Shown piece after piece: positions 47,020 through 58,670 of a stretch of DNA of 64,000 bases (position 1 is the first letter of the stretch; every line of letters begins with the position of its first letter). Made by a program: the position numbers and the translations under genes. The stretch spans positions 194,885,511 through 194,949,510 of the forward strand of contig OY986437.1 in assembly GCA_963920525.1 (NCBI GenBank), written 5' to 3'. The stretch is from Dichetophora obliterata. Taxonomy: Eukaryota; Arthropoda; Insecta; Diptera; Sciomyzidae. The notes beneath the pieces are model-generated. The model was not told the DNA's origin and ran no database searches. It saw only the letters and a program-made list of their open reading frames with translations.

Positions 47020-47989
47020 TTTCTCCACTCTCAAATATTACCAGCATTAAGAAAAATGTTTTGGCTTTTATTTTTAACAGGAAAATTAAAAAATTAGGTC
47101 CAAATTAAAAAAAAATCCAATTTGTTGGAAACCTTTATTTTTCGTAATCAAAAAATAATATGATTAAGTTTTAGCGTAAATCTTTCGAAAGCTAAGAAAA
47201 GGGCATATATTTCTTTTTTGGGACAAATTTTTCTATCTTCGTCAGTGTAAGCGATTGAAATAATGTCCTTTCTTAAAAACGAAAAATTTGGTGGCAAATT
47301 TTGTATGGAATGCCCAATATATTTTGTATGCAACAATTGGTTTGGAAACATAATGTCCAACGTTATGTCTAAATCGAGATGGACATTATGGCCGTATAAT
47401 AATTTTCCCTTGTGCGGAATTTTAAAAACAACATTCCGTTCAAGGGCATATCATTAAGAAAAAGGAAATAGAGCTTGGAGCGGACATAATATCTATGGAC
47501 CTTATGTCCCCCACCGCAACAATTATGTACAATTTTTTATTGAAATCCTATACTAATTTATATAAGCAATATATTTTGTTCAAAAATTTTTTTAAACATT
47601 ATTTGTAAACATTTTTTTTTGTTCTCGGAACAAACATTTTTTTTTAACAAAATTTATTTTGTTTTCGAAACGAAATTTATTTTTTGAATACTTGTTTTTT
47701 ATTTTATGGCTAAGTTTTAATTATTTCTATTTATCAAGGCGTTCTTTAGTAACCGAAAAATTACTGTTTTTTTAATGATTAAAAAATAAATAAATTTAAA
47801 AAATTTAAATTTTAATTAAAAAATTGTTTGTCTGCTTCATAGGTCGTCTTTTATTAACTGATTTAAAAAAAATTATAACAACATAATACAAAAATTTTTT
47901 GAGCAATAACATAACATTGAACTTACAGGTGTCCATACTGTACAACTATAACAATCATAAAACTTAAACATTTTTATTATTAAAATGCA
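47020..47989. other. AT-rich intron sequence with a repeat fragment
   Basis: No gene. A GGAATTTTAAAAACAACATTCCGTTCAAGGGCA-like segment at 47415-47450 resembles 14283-14315 in the GGGGTCCAAA element, indicating a related fragment. The rest is low complexity. Confidence 0.4.
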
Positions 47990-48705
47990 TACAGGGTGTC
48001 CGGTGGCGATTTTTGTATTGTAAACAGTTATTACTTTTGAACGGTGACAGCTACAGATGCGCGGGTGCAGCCGTTAGTAGCGCGACCGTTGTGAGTTATT
48101 TAGTCACAAAGAAGCGTTGCACAGTGGCCCCAAATGGACTTTTGTGTCTCAAAAATCTGTAACTTTTTTGTCTGTTCGTATAATTAAGCCAAACTTGGAA
48201 TATATTATCTATGATATTCAATAAATCGTTTGAACTATTTTTTTTTTCAAAATCCGTGCTATTTTTTAGTACTAAAATTTTATTTAAAGTTAAGAAATAT
48301 ACGATTATGGCTTGACTTGCGCGTTTCAAAATTCTCTAACTTACGTGTCTCTTGCAATAATTAAGCTAAATTTAAAACATATTTTCTATACTATTTAATA
48401 AATCATTTAAACTACTTTTCTTTAAAATACATTTTAGTTTTTAGTATCAAAATTGTGTTTTAAATTTAAAAAAATACGATTTTGGCTGTAAAAAATATGT
48501 AACTTTTTTGTTTCTTGAAATATTTAAGCCCAATACGGAATGTATTCGAAAATCTATTTTAGTACTAATTTTTCAAGTTCTAAAAATACGATTTTGGGTT
48601 TCCAAATTGTGTAACTTTTTTGTCTCTTGCAATAATGAAGCCAAATTTAAAATTTATTTTCTATGATATTCAATTCATCATTAAACTTAGTTTTTTTTCA
48701 AAATA

Positions 48706-49991
48706 TTGGGGGTTGGAATTAGTTTTAAAGGTTTTCTAAGAGATGGCGTAACTATCAATAGATCGCATCGGGCACACCTGTGACTATATTCATTTCAAAG
48801 CACATTGTCTAAGCTTCATTTTTTAGTATGTGTCATTCCACTGAAGTGTAAACAACATATATTTTTTTCTCTGTGAACATGTCGACTTTCGTTCCAACAA
48901 AACGCAATTTGCGGGAAGGTTTACTTTTGTGCTTCCATTTGAAGAAAAAAGCGGTTGAAGCACAACGCACGCTTACTGAGGCTTACGGGGACTATGCTCC
49001 ATCGGTTTCTACTTGTGAGTACTGGTTCCGTCGGTTTAAAAAAGGTGATTTTGATACGGAAGACAAAGAGCGTCCGGGCCAGCCGAAAAAGTTTGAAGAT
49101 GAGGAATTGGAGGCTTTGCTCGATGAAGACCCGTGTCAAACCCTTCAAGAATTGTCAGAATCATTGGGAGTCGACTTATCAACGGTCGGCAAACGCTTGA
49201 AGGCCATGGGAATGATTCAAAAGCAAGGAAATTGGGTGCCGTACCAGTTGAAGCCGAGAGACGTTGAACGGCGATTTTGCATGTGCGAACAACTGCTTCA
49301 ACGGCATAAAAGGAAGAGTTTTTTGCATCGTATTGTCACTGGCGATGAAAAGTGGATCCATTACGATAATCCTAAGCGAAAAAAATCGTGGGGACCACCC
49401 GGCCATGCATCAACATCGAGGGCCAAGCCGAATATTCATGGCGCCAAGCTTATGCTGTGTATTTGGTGGGATCAGAAGGGTGTCGTGTACTATGAGCTGC
49501 TAAAACCTAACGAAGCCATCACTGGGGAACGCTACCAACAACAATTGATGCAATTGAGCCGAGCATTAAAGGTTAAACGGCCGGAATATGCCAAAAGACA
49601 CGACAAAGTGGTTTTTCAACATGACAGGCACGGCCACATGTTGCAAGAACCGTCAAGGAAACGTTGGAGGCGCTGAATTGGGATGTGCTACCCCACCCGC
49701 CTTATAGCCCAGACATAGCCCCTTCCGACTACCACCTATTCAGATCGATGACGCATGGCTTGGCTGAGCAGCGCTTCACTTCTTACGAGGATACCAAAAA
49801 ATGGGTCGATTCGTGGATTGCCTCAAAAGACGAATCGTTCTTCCGGCGCGAAATCCATATGCTGCCAGAAAGATGGGAAAATGTTGTAGCTAACGATGGA
49901 CAATACTTTGAATAATATACATTGTACCGTTGTTTCTAAATAAATGCTCAAAAACCGAAAAAAAACCTTTAAAATTAATTCCAACCCCCAA
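48706..49991 (+). mobile_element. Mariner element, nearly intact
   Basis: A 1286-bp element with 30-bp ends TTGGGGGTTGGAATTA.. inverted with one mismatch, flanked by TA at 48704-48705 and 49992-49993. Size and layout are those of a full mariner. It is the innermost and so the youngest layer of this nest; its gene has one visible frame break. Confidence 0.92.
48879..49915 (+). pseudogene. Mariner transposase (DD34D), one frameshift
   Basis: About 345 codons. ATG at 48879 (MSTFVPTKRNLREGLLLCF). N-terminal helix-turn-helix region with LTEAYGD and CEYWFRRFKKGDFD, linker WVPYQLKPRDVERR, then IVTGDEKWIHYDNP (first Asp), VVFQHD (second Asp) and PPYSPDIAPSDYHLF (third Asp), ending LPERWENVVANDGQYFE. 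Closest by eye to the mauritiana-type mariners. One missing base near 49626, right after the second Asp, throws the frame; all else is open. Expressed, it would give a truncated protein. Confidence 0.92.
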
Positions 49992-51175
49992 TACATTTCA
50001 GTTTTTAGTACCAAAATGTTGTTTTAAATTTAAAACAATACGATTTTGGCTGTAAAAAATTTATAACTTTTTTGTTTCTTGAAATATTTAAGTCCAATTT
50101 GGAATGTATTTTCTTTGATATTTAATAAATCACTTGAACTAATTTTTTCCAAAATCCATGTACTATTTTTTTTTCAAGTTCAAAAAATACGATTTTGCGT
50201 TTCAAAATTGTGTAACTTTTTGTCTCTTGCAATAATGAAGCCAAATTTTAAATATAATTTCTATGATATTCAATAAATCATTCAAACTACTTTTTTTCAA
50301 AATCCCATGATCACGGAAAACAAACCATCAACACAAAAATGGTATTTGTTGAAGAATTCTGACATAAACCAGAAAACATATGTTATAGAATAATACGCTG
50401 CAAGACAAAGACATGGGATCCATAAAAAATTAAAGAAATAGTTGAATTGTGCAATTACTATAAAAAACCCAAAAACACGAGTTTATAATATGTGATGAGT
50501 TAGAAAGGACAGCAAGGTCCCCTTTTGCATTCCTACGCCACTGGTTTCTTCTAGACAAACATGTATTTGAGAAACATGCAGATTTTAACGGAATTATCAA
50601 TTGCGACTGCATGAACAGAGTTTCATAAAAGAAAAAAAAAATATAAAGTTTATGGGATATTTTTTGCCATGTACCTACGTTATGAAAATTTAAATTTCTC
50701 AAAAAGGGCAAAATTGGAGCAACTTATTTTTTGTCTAGCTACTAATACACCAAGAAATCAAATGCACTATGAAAGAAAACAGCGCAAGACAACGCATCTT
50801 TTTAAACCTTAATCAAAAATGCAAAAGCAGGTTGATAAAAGTATTAAATTTACTAAATAAAACTATTTTTTGTTTTCTTTTTATTTTTTCAGAAAGCTTA
50901 AATTTTAAGCTTTCAAACAGTATATGATATACTTGTATGATCAACTCAAAAAGAATTGAAAAAATTCGATTAAAAACGTTATATAGAACTGTGTCTTAAG
51001 AACACTTTAGCAAGCCATATAACTGAATCGTGTGAATTTTTTTATAAAATTTTCATTGTAGTAAAAAATTTGACCCTTTTCTTAGATTATTTTCATAATC
51101 AAGAGTAATTTTGTAAAAATCATTTATGAGACGCAATCGTCCATTTGGGCCCACTGTGCATTGGTTGGGAGAGCA

Positions 51176-52345
51176 TCGCACTTTTATTTTCGAAGCATTT
51201 TTAACGAGCAACTTTTGATTCATTACGGTGCAGCTTAAGTTCTGTAAACGTTACAATATTCCACGAATTGGAGATGCGTCATCAAAAACCTTGATTCGAT
51301 ATTGGGTAGCAAGATTGAGAACTTCAAGATCAGGTCAACCTGCTCATCGCCAAGGCCCAGTTCCATTTGTATCGACTGAAGAAAACATCTGTCGTATAAG
51401 TGATTCAATTATCCAAAATTCACGCATGTCACTAAGTGCACGCTTGTAGGCTTTAAGGTAGAATTATAATAGACGTAATGTAAAGTAACGAAATGTTGTC
51501 AACTGTCATCGGAACGGGACGTAATGTAAGAAAACGTTGAAGCAATTATAATAGTCAGTAGCCAGGAAGTTGTTTGTCGTAAATAATTGCACTTTCCCGT
51601 ACAAGTTCAATTAAAACTTCGACATCCATAGCTGCGGATATAGAGAACTATCACATTAATAACGAAAACTCAACAAAAAGCGTAGTTCATTAATATAAAA
51701 TAGCGCAATAATCGAACCTAACCTCAATGTTCAGTTGCTCTTTGAACAGACGTAATGTAAAGTAAGGTAGAAATCGAAATTCAACGGATCTTTATGTCCC
51801 GTTACATTACGTTACGTTTATTATAATCACTTGTATAAGAAAGTATTGTTTGAAAAAATAAGTGAAAGAACGCACTGCTCAATTGACATTAGACCACATA
51901 CATTACGTCTATTATAACTGGACCTTTAGGGATCGCCTTATCGACATTGCACAAAATATTGAAAAATAAATTTAAGTTTCATCTCTACAAAATACCGATA
52001 ACCCAGAAATTAATCGAAAGTGACTATCAGGAAAGATTAAGTTATGCCGATAAGATGTTAGTGACTTTCAGGGTATGTCTTGGCGGGGTGACGTACCCTA
52101 GCCAGCAAGATCACCTGATCTGACTTCATGTGGCTTCTTTTTATGGGGCTACCTCAAGAGTATCGTCTAACGGAAACAACCTACCAGTACAGTTCAACTG
52201 GAAGAAAGTATTCGGGCGAATATTGCGAAATTTTCAGGCAATCTCTACCAACGTGTTTTTGAAAATATGCATGAATGATGGGAAGAGTGTTTGGTGCAAG
52301 AAAGGCAGTAGTTACTTATCAAAAGTTGTTTTTAAATAATAAAAT
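51176..52345 (+). pseudogene. IS630/Tc1-mariner transposase fragments
   Basis: The N-terminal part gives EHRTFIFEAFLTSNF, QLKFCKRYNIPRIGDASSKTLIRYW, GQPAHRQGPVPFVSTEENI and MSLSARL, then the frame continues after the MITE as ALGIALSTLHKILKNKFKFHLYKIP. The catalytic middle is deleted. The C-terminus reads a GDV.P.ASKI..SDFMWLLF block and HVASFYGAT in shifted frames where the family has PARSPDLTxCDFFLWG. Multiple stops. Belongs to the outer element 47992-52448. Confidence 0.75.
51456..51924. mobile_element. MITE with TTATAATAGACGTAATGT ends
   Basis: A 469-bp element: TTATAATAGACGTAATGT is inverted near both ends, with TTTA at 51452-51455 and 51925-51928 as probable target duplication. Extra ACGTAATGTAA copies, about six in both senses, lie inside. 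The transposase frame (ARL..ALGIALSTL) closes across it, proving insertion. Confidence 0.8.
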
Positions 52346-52458
52346 TCATATTCATGTACATTTAAAAAATATAACGATATTCAGTAAAACTTCATTATTT
52401 ATTTTACTACGAATTTTTTACAAGTGAAAATTGCCACCGGACACCCTGTATAAACGTT

Positions 52459-52632
52459 TAACGTGAATTTAGCTTAGTGCGCCTTGATAAACTACGTTTT
52501 GTTGTCCACGTCCTCTTTTCTGTTTACAGTACTTTTGATGTTTTTTTGAATATGTAGACTCTCCAGAATTAGCCTTGTGTTGTAACTTGTTTCTTTGTCG
52601 ATGATCTTAACATTGTCAAGATCAGCTGTGTG
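52459..52632 (-). pseudogene. Penelope-like element, C-terminal end
   Basis: The minus strand reads ADLDNVKIIDKETSYNTRLILESLHIQKN and ends VNRKEDVDNKT at a TAG (52492). This is the segment after the GIY-YIG domain in Penelope-like proteins (xxFDxxNVKIL..E..YxxRLxxE). It joins GHTA at 58671 across the 6 kb hAT insert; GCTGTGTG is duplicated at the junction. Confidence 0.85.
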
Positions 52633-52889
52633 CAGTGTTGCCAGGTAAGGGGATTTCCACCTAGACTTAGGGGTTTTTAAACTGTGTTGGGGGATTTTAG
52701 AGGTAATGAATCTTAAGGGGTTTTTTTAGTGAGATTTAATTTTTTTAACGATTTTTTAGGGGTAAAAACAGTTGAATTGGCAGCACTTCAAATAAATTAC
52801 TAAAAATTTCCCACTTCACTTCAAACTTGCTTCGCGCTGTACGTGCACTTGATTGATTCCGTGTAAAAACTAAAAACAAAGCAAGTCGT

Positions 52890-52990
52890 CCTTTGTAGTC
52901 TAGTGAAGAGTGAGCTAGACTATCAACTCAGAGGTCCCTGGTTCAAATCCGGATTCAGGCATGGTTCTTTTTGCTTTCTTTGTTGTTCAC
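52890..52990 (+). mobile_element. tRNA-derived SINE, head only
   Basis: A-box-like TAGTCTAGTGA at 52896 and B-box GGTTCAAATCC at 52940-52950, spacing as in a tRNA gene, followed by GGCATGGTTCTTTTTGC. Matches the head of 55828-56210 with a handful of differences. No aminoacyl-stem pairing or 3' end typical of a working tRNA. Confidence 0.75.
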
Positions 52991-53158
52991 TACATTAACG
53001 CAACGGCACCGGTCTCCGACCGGGTTCATGTATGCGTCCGGACTATGTGCCAGTTAAATCAAAACCACGAAACGGCACGGTTTGACGGTTTCGAGAGAGT
53101 AAAAAAAGATAAAAAAGGAGTCTCAAGTTTATCGAATTTTTCGCGGAAATAAACTGAC

Positions 53159-53762
53159 AGTCAAACCTAAATCAGCGCGTTGAGCGGAGCGTTGATAGCC
53201 GCTTTACGTTCACGCGTAAGTACCATACCTAAATAAAAGCGGTAGGCGGCAAGCAAATGTCAATCTTTAGATAAAAGAAATATTTTGCAATTAGAAATTT
53301 TATAGTATATTAAGCGAATTGTTATGCTACCCGGCAGATTTAATTCTTTGCCAATTTCTTCCCAAATTTTTTCTTTAAATTTAACATCTTTGTATTAAGG
53401 TTCCTTCTTAATATAAAGACATGGGTTTCTTTGCACTAATTCTATTAGGTGCTATAATTTTCACAAGCATTAAAACTATACTCAAACTATAATTATCAAC
53501 AAAATTCTTACCTCCATATTGCAAATTCAATAAACGTTCGAAAAAGAGTAAAAAATAAACAATTGTTGTCACTTTAAAATTACTTTGCTTTCACTTTTGC
53601 TTTTGATGTGTGCAACTTCACTTCTTAACGCTCTGTCAAAATTGGATTTTCCAACCGCTCAGCGTTGCCGCCGCGTTATTATGGTTTGCTACATATAAAT
53701 CGTATGGGCATGAGAAATTTTTGACAGATAAAAAACGCTAACGCGCTGATTTAGGTTTGACT
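53159..53762. mobile_element. MITE with CAGTCAAACCTAAATCAG ends
   Basis: CAGTCAAACCTAAATCAGCG is inverted at the two ends of a 604-bp non-coding segment; TGA precedes the left end and follows the right end, a possible 3-bp duplication. Interior has a GCGTTGAGCGGAGCG stretch matched by CGCTCAGCGTTGCCGCCGC near 53657. Confidence 0.75.
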
Positions 53763-54138
53763 GTGAGCGGTTTATTTTTCTGTGAGAGCGCAGTCCGAAA
53801 TGCATTTACCTTCTTTAATTCTGCCATGTTTTTATGAAAATTTAATTCAATTGCAAAGGCTTCTCACTTACATTTGCTTCGTTCTTTCGATGTTTTTTTA
53901 CTTTAACAGCGTCAGTAGCAGCGCCTGACAGTTAATTCAACAGTTGTGTTCATGTAGCATTGAATTTTTTCGCTCGATTAAATTGCGTATGCTACCTGAT
54001 CAGTTTTAGTGAGCGCTACCAAAATTTTACCATTCAGCGAATTTTTACACAACAGTTGCCAACTGTTGTCTGGGCTGAATGCGGCCACTGTGTCCCGTCA
54101 TAGTACAATATCGTAGAAACTTCGAAAAAGGCATCACT

Positions 54139-54607
54139 CATGGCAGAATAACCAGGTAGGCTCACTGGAAACATGCTCTCTACGACAAATAAAACAATAA
54201 CAAATGCGTAGCTATAATGTCAAAATATATTTTGTCAATTCAAAGCAGCCGTACATAGCGACACAAACAAATTGGTTACTGAACATTCTAACTAGTAGTC
54301 AAATGAAAATTTTATTAAAAGTTAATTTTGATTTGCTTTGTTTACAGCCAAAATACAATGAATTCTGTATTATAACTATAAACACAGCTCATTTTATAAA
54401 ATTTGTAATGATTTTAATAAAATTTTTTTATATTTTCACACAAAAAATCTGGGTACTCGCTTTATTTATACGGTTACGAGTAAATTATACATCCATATGG
54501 CTGAACGAATAAAAATAAATTGTCAATAGTGACATTATAGCTACGCCAATGTTTTGTTCTCTCGTTTTTTGCTCTCCGAATTGCATCTACCTGGTTATTC
54601 TGCCATG
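54139..54607. mobile_element. hAT-type MITE, TSD GCATCACT
   Basis: A 469-bp element with ends CATGGCAGAATAACCAGG in inverted sense, inner matches GCGTAGCTATAATGTCA on both sides, and a perfect 8-bp duplication GCATCACT (54131-54138 and 54608-54615). The ends are related to those of the 2.05 kb element at 60064. A weak AT-rich open frame inside is not convincing as a gene. Confidence 0.9.
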
Positions 54608-54637
54608 GCATCACTGAGCTCATTCGTAGCGCCATTA

Positions 54638-55452
54638 AGGTGCTCCCAGACTATATGTTTCATACAGATAACATGTCAAAAAATTACATACAGAATTTTA
54701 TCTGTGTGTCAAAATTAAGTTTTTGTCATTTAGTTTTTTTCTTTCGTCTCCACACTACCTGACGCGTCATTTGAAAATAAAATACAGCTTTTGAAATTTT
54801 TGTAAACCGTAAAGCTCTAAAGTGTCCTCCTTTGGCCATTCAAACTAAGAATAAATTCATTACAAATCAATTTATTGAATAAATATCTTAAAATTTGACT
54901 TTTTTTCCATTTTCACATAAAAAATTTATCAAACTGATATTTTGTACAGATGGAAAAACATACGAAATTAAAATGCCTCTACACTATATGTTTTATACAT
55001 ATGACACATCAAAAATTACAAATGGACTTTAGCTACAGATAGTGTGGAACATATGAAACTGTGGTTTTGAAAAGTCGTTTGCATTTGCGTATGTAAATTT
55101 TTGAATTAGAACCGTCTCTAATTACGTATGTTTTTTCATCTGTATAAAATGTCAGTTTGATACATTTTTTTTGTGAAAATGAAAGAAAAGGTAAATTTTA
55201 AGATATTTATTCAATAAATTGATTTATAATGAATTTATTCTTAGTTTGAATGGCCAAAGGAGGACACTTTAGAGCTTTACGGTTTAAAAAAATTTCAAAA
55301 GCTGTTTTTTATTTTCAAATGACGTGTCAGATAGTGTGGAGACAAAAGAAAAAAGCTGTCTGACAAAAACTTAATTTTGACACGCAGATTAAATTCGGTA
55401 TGTAATTTTTTTGACATGTCATCTGTATGAAACATATAATCTGGGGGCACCT
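54638..55452. mobile_element. Foldback element with arms of about 320 bp, TSD TTA
   Basis: Left AGGTGCTCCCAGACTATATG faces right AGGTGCCCCCAGATTATATG; pairing continues through ATGTTTCATACAGAT, CTCTAAAGTGTCCTCCTTTG, AATAAATTGATTTATAATG and TACAGATGGAAAAACATACG. TTA lies at 54635-54637 and 55453-55455. The loop is about 54990-55110. Non-coding. Confidence 0.88.
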
Positions 55453-55827
55453 TTAGAGACTGTTCTGAAACATATTAATTATTTTAATATTTTTCTGTAT
55501 GCATATATAAATTGTAAGTATAATAATAAAATAATTATAACTTTTTAATTAAATTTAAAAAGTTTATAAGGTAAATAAAAGTGGTTGGAATGTGGTTACG
55601 TAAACATTTCTTACGTTCCATACTCCGACCACTTGGTCGGTAACGGGATTTTTACGCTACGTAAAAAATATAACTTTAGTGCTTAATTAAACTTTAAACG
55701 TTAAATTCTTGTGAGAATACTTAACCTACACATAATTTAACTTTGAAGAACCTGTATACGACCTAGTTTACGTCAATAAGATTTGTCATAATTTGACTTA
55801 AAACTTATACGTTCTTATCTTTGTTGG

Positions 55828-56215
55828 CCTTTTTAGCCTAGTGGAGAGTGCGCTAAGCTATCAACCCAGAGGTCCCTGGTTCGAATCCGGGTTCGGGCAT
55901 GGTTCTTTTCCCTTTCTTTGTTCTTTCCTACATTTAATAATTATGGAAAAATAAAAATCCACAACTAAATTGTGGAAAATATGGAATTAAAAGACACGAA
56001 CAACTAAGGGCTTGAAATGCATGCCGAGGTAAAGGCATAACACTAGCCTCGGTTAAAAGCAATTCAAATTGTCTTTCACGGTTGTTTCGCCTAATCAATA
56101 ATTCACGTATGGTTCCAATCAATTCTTCTAAATAAATCTATCTCTTTCCTTTCAGGTCAAAGACCAAACCTTGTTTGTATAAGGTGCATGCCATGGTTCT
56201 TTGATCATTATAAAA
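55828..56215 (+). mobile_element. tRNA-derived SINE, long copy
   Basis: A-box TAGCCTAGTGG (55834-55844) and B-box GGTTCGAATCC (55878-55888), then GGGCATGGTTCTTTTCCC. The unrelated body follows (about 55940-56210) and recurs at 58085-58335. The head fits an RNA polymerase III promoter. Head and body adjacency appears only here, so the unit could also be two elements side by side. Confidence 0.7.
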
Positions 56216-56400
56216 AAAAAATTTTATTTTCCTGTTTGAACATATAATTGCTTTATCAATTTATATTTCAACTTTATATTTATTTTTATTTTCTTTGTGT
56301 ATTCTTTGACACTGCACGGTACATTCAAGTTTATACAACAGTTATTTATTAAAAAAATACATCTGAATTCGTCAACGTAATTATTAAAAACAAATTTAAT

Positions 56401-57225
56401 ACGGTCGGAAATATGGCATATTTAATTTTCTATATTTCTGTTTCCGTCCGCCTCAGTTGGATACTAGTATCCAAAAAGTGTCTATAGTGCGACGGCTTGT
56501 ACTCGTTAAACATCATGAATTCCAAAAAAGTTTAACATTCCTCGCAAAAAGCTGGAAAAGACTTTAATTGATGTAAAAGAAATAATTGTAGTATTAGGCA
56601 AGCTGTCAAAATTAACAACGTTCCAAAGACTATCTTAATAGACCATTTACAAAATAAACACAAAAGTCCTGAAAATGTTGATAGTCCGACAGTGTTAACA
56701 TTAGAGGAAGAAAATAGTCTAGTCAAATGGATAGTAGAAATGGGATTTCCTGTAACGAAAACTCTAATCGATTCTGTTCCAAAACTTATGAAAATCATAA
56801 AAAAATATGTTTAAATATGATCATCCGGGTGGTATGATGGATTCCATACGCGCCACAGAGAATTTCCAAGAGGGTACCACAATTGCTGTCTTTGTGCAGA
56901 GAATACTGGCATTGAAGCATAGTATTAGTAGTTGGTTTTCCAAAATTAGAAAAGAATTAGAGAATAATAGAAAAAATATACCTGATTCAATAGTATTTGA
57001 AGACAGAAAATAAAAGGAAACCTGATATGGAAAAAACATCAAAGTATATAAATAAAATGATATCCTACAGCTGCCACAAGTGAAGAATTCATGGAGCATC
57101 AAAGAAGAGTCGAGGAAGAAAAACAAACCAAGGAAAAAGAGAAATTAAATAGGGCTCAAAAACAAAAAGATAACTTGAAAAATAAGAAAACTAAAAAAAA
57201 AGTATTACTTTTTGTGTGATAAAAA
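56401..57225 (+). pseudogene. pogo/jerky-type transposase relic
   Basis: The plus strand reads a psq-like helix-turn-helix (RQAVKINNVPKTILIDHL), then PTVLTLEEENSLVKWIVEMGFPV, the second DNA-binding domain, and after a gap KHSISSWFSKIRKELENN and SEEFMEHQRRVEEEKQTKEKEK, a charged C-terminal segment. The catalytic core is missing and stops are frequent. GGTCGGAA motifs occur at 56402, 57825 and 57850, possibly subterminal repeats. The remainder to 58080 is AT-rich without genes. Confidence 0.7.
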
Positions 57226-58084
57226 ATTATGTGATAAAAAAAGTATTACTTTTTTTTACTATAATTTAAAACTATTTACTTATAAGAGAAAGAGAAGAAT
57301 ATTCAAAAGGAGCATACTATATGTTATCATCCGATAGGAAGGGAAATATTTTCCTGGAATAGTAATACACCTTATTGACCCTATTGACAATGGCTTAAAT
57401 GTGAAGACAGTGACGATGAGTAGAAACTTCCCTAACACCTCATCGTGTTTCTTATAATGTCCCTGAACTTAATGATCTTCGTAATAAAGCTGATTAATGT
57501 TAGTTTTTATACTTAAAAGTGCATTTCTTAGGTTTCCATGTTTTTAAAATTGAAATATTATTTTTAAACAACTAGTTTCTTATTATTTTTATTTATCTAA
57601 ATGATCTGAGTAAAAAATGTGATAAATATTAGCTGTTCTAAATTTAAAATTTTTTTTTTTGCTTAAAACCAGAAGTTTTTAATCAAAATCGTTTATTGGA
57701 ATTGAGTTTTACGTTTATAATAAACATTATGTATTTGAAAAATGATACTATTTTTTAATTTAAATGTAAAGAAGTTTATTTTTCTTATTGTTACATTGGC
57801 GGTTGGAATCAGGTACTGTAGTGGTCGGAATCAGGCAAATTAATCACAGTCCGGTCGGAAATCGGTTCACTTTGTGTTTTCTTCCATCAGTTTTAAAAAA
57901 ATAGAAAATTGAAATAAAAACTATCATTTAAATATTTTTATCCTATTTTTCCGGCGGGAAATATAAGAAGACCTTCAACTAAAGGTCAATTTTAGTAGAA
58001 TTACATAAAATATTTATATATCTTCTAGTAGATTCAAGCAGACATGTTGATAAGCGGTCGGTATTCGGTGCCCTTACGTTATTG

Positions 58085-58335
58085 AAACAAAAAAATCCAT
58101 AACTAAGTGGAAAATGTTGAAAGGACAGGAGCAACTGAGGGCTGGAAATGCTTACCGAGGTTAAGGCATAACACTAGATAATTCAAATTGTCTTTCACGT
58201 TTGTTCCGCCTAATCGATAATTCACGTATGGTCCCAATCAATTCTTCCCCTAATACTCTATTCCTTGCCTTTCAGGTCAAAGACCAAGCGTTGTTTGTAT
58301 AAGGCGCATGCTTTGATTCTTTGATATTTTTTCTA
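58085..58335 (+). mobile_element. Body of the SINE-associated repeat, second copy
   Basis: Direct repeat of 55945-56205 with several small deletions: GGCATAACACTAG, AATTCAAATTGTCTTTCACG, TTCACGTATGGT.CCAATC and TTTCAGGTCAAAGACCAA in the same order. No tRNA-like head precedes it. Lies near the right end of the hAT element. Confidence 0.75.
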
Positions 58336-58670
58336 AAAAAAAAAAAATATGGGAAAAACTATAGACAGAAAAGATATGCCCAAAAGTATATTAAAAAGTG
58401 GGAGACTGAGCCTCCTTTCAAAAGTAAGACTTCATTTTAAGGTCAATTTTACATTGGACAATTGAGAACTATAAAGCAATTTTCTACCCTTGTCAAAGAC
58501 GTCCAACAGCTCAGCCCTTTAAATACATAGGCTTGCATTGCAGTTGCACTACTTTTCAGTTGCCCCCCATGAAAATGCTGTATGTTTTTCGAAAAAAAAT
58601 TTTAGGTGAATTTTAGGGGTATTTGAAATCTAATCTAGGGGTAAATGGTGAAAGACACCTGGCAACACTG

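Larger units (their letters stand above)
48130..50310 (+). repeat. Diverged tandem units interrupted by mariner
   Basis: At least six units of roughly 120-170 bp each carry GTAACTTTTTTGTCTCTTG, AATAATTAAGCCAAAT, TATTTTCTATGATATTCAATAAATC, a TTTTTTTCAAAAT tract and AAATACGATTTTGGC. Units begin near 48155, 48323, 48490, 48605, 50055 and 50205. The mariner at 48706 landed inside one of them. Confidence 0.75.
48119..51159. mobile_element. Element with GCACAGTGGSCCCAAATGG ends
   Basis: GCACAGTGGCCCCAAATGG at the left faces GCACAGTGGGCCCAAATGG on the other strand at the right, continuing as GACTTTTGTGTCTC / GACGATTGCGTCTC. It interrupts the start of the IS630-type transposase. The interior is a minisatellite of about 120-170 bp units (see 48130) plus a mariner. 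The superfamily is not settled because the target duplication is ambiguous. Confidence 0.7.
47992..52448 (+). mobile_element. IS630/Tc1-mariner element, outer layer of a nest
   Basis: Ends CAGGGTGTCCGGTGGC and, inverted, the same sequence, flanked by TA at 47990-47991 and 52449-52450. Total 4457 bp, but 48119-51159 and 51456-51924 are later insertions, leaving about 950 bp: a terminal 127 bp, transposase fragments and the right end. Confidence 0.85.
52633..58670. mobile_element. hAT element (6.0 kb) with nested contents
   Basis: Ends CAGTGTTGCCAGG at both sides in inverted sense, with a perfect 8-bp duplication GCTGTGTG at 52625-52632 and 58671-58678. Near both ends AGGGG(T/A) units repeat (52650-52760 and 58590-58640). 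The interior holds two SINE heads, a SINE body, three MITE/foldback elements and a pogo-type relic; no hAT transposase was found. It may have been a small MITE that later grew by insertion. Confidence 0.88.

Noticed and set aside
48921..49406. Frames on both strands inside the mariner
   Set aside because: Shadows of the mariner transposase frame, which alone carries the catalytic motifs.
55828..55905. Functional tRNA gene
   Set aside because: A and B boxes are present, but I could not form a convincing acceptor stem, and the sequence runs into a repeated non-tRNA body; a SINE head explains it better.
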